From the NCBI GenBank assembly GCA_018715445.1, contig DVLP01000302.1:1-5321 (forward strand): a stretch of 5,321 bases of DNA. Direction: 5' to 3'. The translations under genes and the position numbers were made by a program. How positions within the stretch are numbered: position 1 is the stretch's first letter; the number at the start of each line of letters is the position of its first letter. The stretch comes from Candidatus Avipropionibacterium avicola. Lineage in GTDB: Bacteria > Actinomycetota > Actinomycetes > Propionibacteriales > Propionibacteriaceae. A model generated the notes under the pieces. That model was not told the DNA's origin, did no database searches, and worked only from the letters and a program-made list of their open reading frames with translations. This document shows positions 4,461-5,321 of the stretch, piece after piece.

Positions 4461-5321
4461 CTTCTGCCTCCCGACCTCCTGCTGCCCGACTCACGGCCTC
4501 CCGCCCACTGATGTCGGTGCACCGTCGGTCCCTGCTGACCGCGGCCCTGGCCACTTCCGCGCTGGCCTGGGGTGGCTGCAGCCGCTCATCCTCGTCCGAC
4601 GCTGCCGCTCCCGGCGGTGCCGACCCGGTCGACGCCGCGGACGGCTACCCCCGCACGATCGACACGGCCGACGGGCCACTCACGCTCACACAGCAGGCGA
4701 GCGCGGTGGCCTGCCTGTCCAGTGATGTCGCCGATGTGATGCTCGCCCTGGTCGGACCCGAACGGATGCAGGTGGTCCCGCGGACCTGCACCCAGCCGTT
4801 CCACTCGGTGCACGCTGAGGCGGCTCGGACCGTCGAGCACGTCATCGAGGTCACCGGGGTCTCCGATCCCGAACAGATCCTGGGCTTCGCGCCGGACCTG
4901 GTGATGCTCACGACCCGCCACGAACGCGAGTCCGACGCCCGTGCCCAACTGGGCGAGGCCGGAGTGCCGATGCTGTCGATCACCAACGACTGGGACAGCC
5001 CGGAGGTGTTCGCCGAGAACGTCACGTTGCTCGGGGAGGTGCTGGGCGCCGAGGACGCGGCCACCGCCCTGGTCGCCGACCATCGCCGTCGCTGGGACGC
5101 GGTGGCCGAGCCGGTTGCTGACCGCCCCGACAGCGAACGGCCGGTCGTCGGCATGATCCGCACCCTGGGCGACAACCTGTGGATGACCGGACCCGGCACC
5201 ATCGGCGACACCGCCGTCACGGCCGCCGGGGCCCGCACCCTGGCTGGCGAGCTCGGGCTCGACAAGGGCATCAAGCTCGACGTCGAACAGTTGGTGAAGG
5301 TCGACCCGGACGGACTGGTGC
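4457..5321 (+). CDS. Metallophore ABC transporter substrate-binding lipoprotein (3' end outside window)
   Basis: The first 288 residues are visible; the frame is open to the window end. It is the extracytoplasmic binding protein (cluster A, FepB/BtuF/FhuD-like, COG0614 type) of the importer. The N-terminus has basic HRRSLL (22-27), a hydrophobic stretch TAALATSALAW and GGC with Cys41 as probable lipidation site. A Ser/Ala/Gly/Asp linker (42-62) leads into the first lobe. YPRTIDTADGPLTL and VTGVSDPEQILGFAPDLVMLTT (132-153) are typical of that lobe. A long connecting helix follows (about 183-215), and the second lobe begins at PVVGMIRTLGDNLWMTGPGTIGDTAVTAAGARTLA. The signal contains RRSLL, compatible with Tat export, and the residue at -3 of the lipobox is Trp instead of the usual Leu. 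ATG 4511 (codon 19) would give a more standard signal length, but ATG 4457 has the ATGA overlap and the better ribosome site. Cys86, Cys111, His116 and His119 lie in the first lobe and might bind metal or form a disulfide. Substrate unknown. Confidence 0.9.
   Translation, partial: MTSASRPPAARLTASRPLMSVHRRSLLTAALATSALAWGGCSRSSSSDAAAPGGADPVDAADGYPRTIDTADGPLTLTQQASAVACLSSDVADVMLALVGPERMQVVPRTCTQPFHSVHAEAARTVEHVIEVTGVSDPEQILGFAPDLVMLTTRHERESDARAQLGEAGVPMLSITNDWDSPEVFAENVTLLGEVLGAEDAATALVADHRRRWDAVAEPVADRPDSERPVVGMIRTLGDNLWMTGPGTIGDTAVTAAGARTLAGELGLDKGIKLDVEQLVKVDPDGLV

Overview
The window is high-GC DNA with the codon use and gene content of an actinomycete. The protein families and the intergenic repeat type would fit Propionibacteriales or a related order, but that rank is inference. 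It is compactly coded and looks chromosomal, with no transposase, integrase, phage gene, tRNA, rRNA or CRISPR array.

Layout: (1) positions 2-262 hold the C-terminal end of an alpha/beta-hydrolase whose start lies outside the window. (2) 327-1295 is a CorA-family divalent-cation transporter with a GQN loop in place of the usual GMN. (3) The 136-bp gap between the converging corA-like and regulator genes is largely filled by four copies of a palindromic repeat with core CCCCGAGCYCGTCGAGGGG, resembling the REP-like intergenic repeats of actinomycetes. (4) 1432-2403, minus strand, is a DeoR/YafY-type HTH + WYL-domain transcriptional regulator. (5) The 93-bp divergent region 2404-2496 carries an AT-rich island with a Fur-superfamily-like operator, TGAAAACGATTGTCA, embedded in probable promoters. 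(6) 2497-5321 is a plus-strand operon for a class II (BtuCD/FhuBC/HmuUV-type) metallophore importer: a FecCD permease, its ATPase and a lipoprotein substrate-binding protein cut by the window end. The three genes overlap at start/stop codons.

How the parts work together: the substrate-binding lipoprotein captures a metal chelate outside the membrane, the permease dimer passes it through and the ATPase drives uptake. The substrate could be a siderophore, heme, corrinoid or other metallophore and cannot be fixed from sequence alone. The operator looks like a Fur/Zur 7-1-7 site rather than the DtxR/IdeR box usual for actinobacterial iron genes. Zinc- or Fur-type control is therefore the most useful hypothesis here. 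The divergent WYL regulator shares this control region and may be co-regulated or may act on the importer.

I did not find a clearly new system. The points most worth following are the operator and its metal specificity, the unusual features of the substrate-binding protein (RR signal, atypical lipobox, Cys/His cluster), and the repeat cluster.
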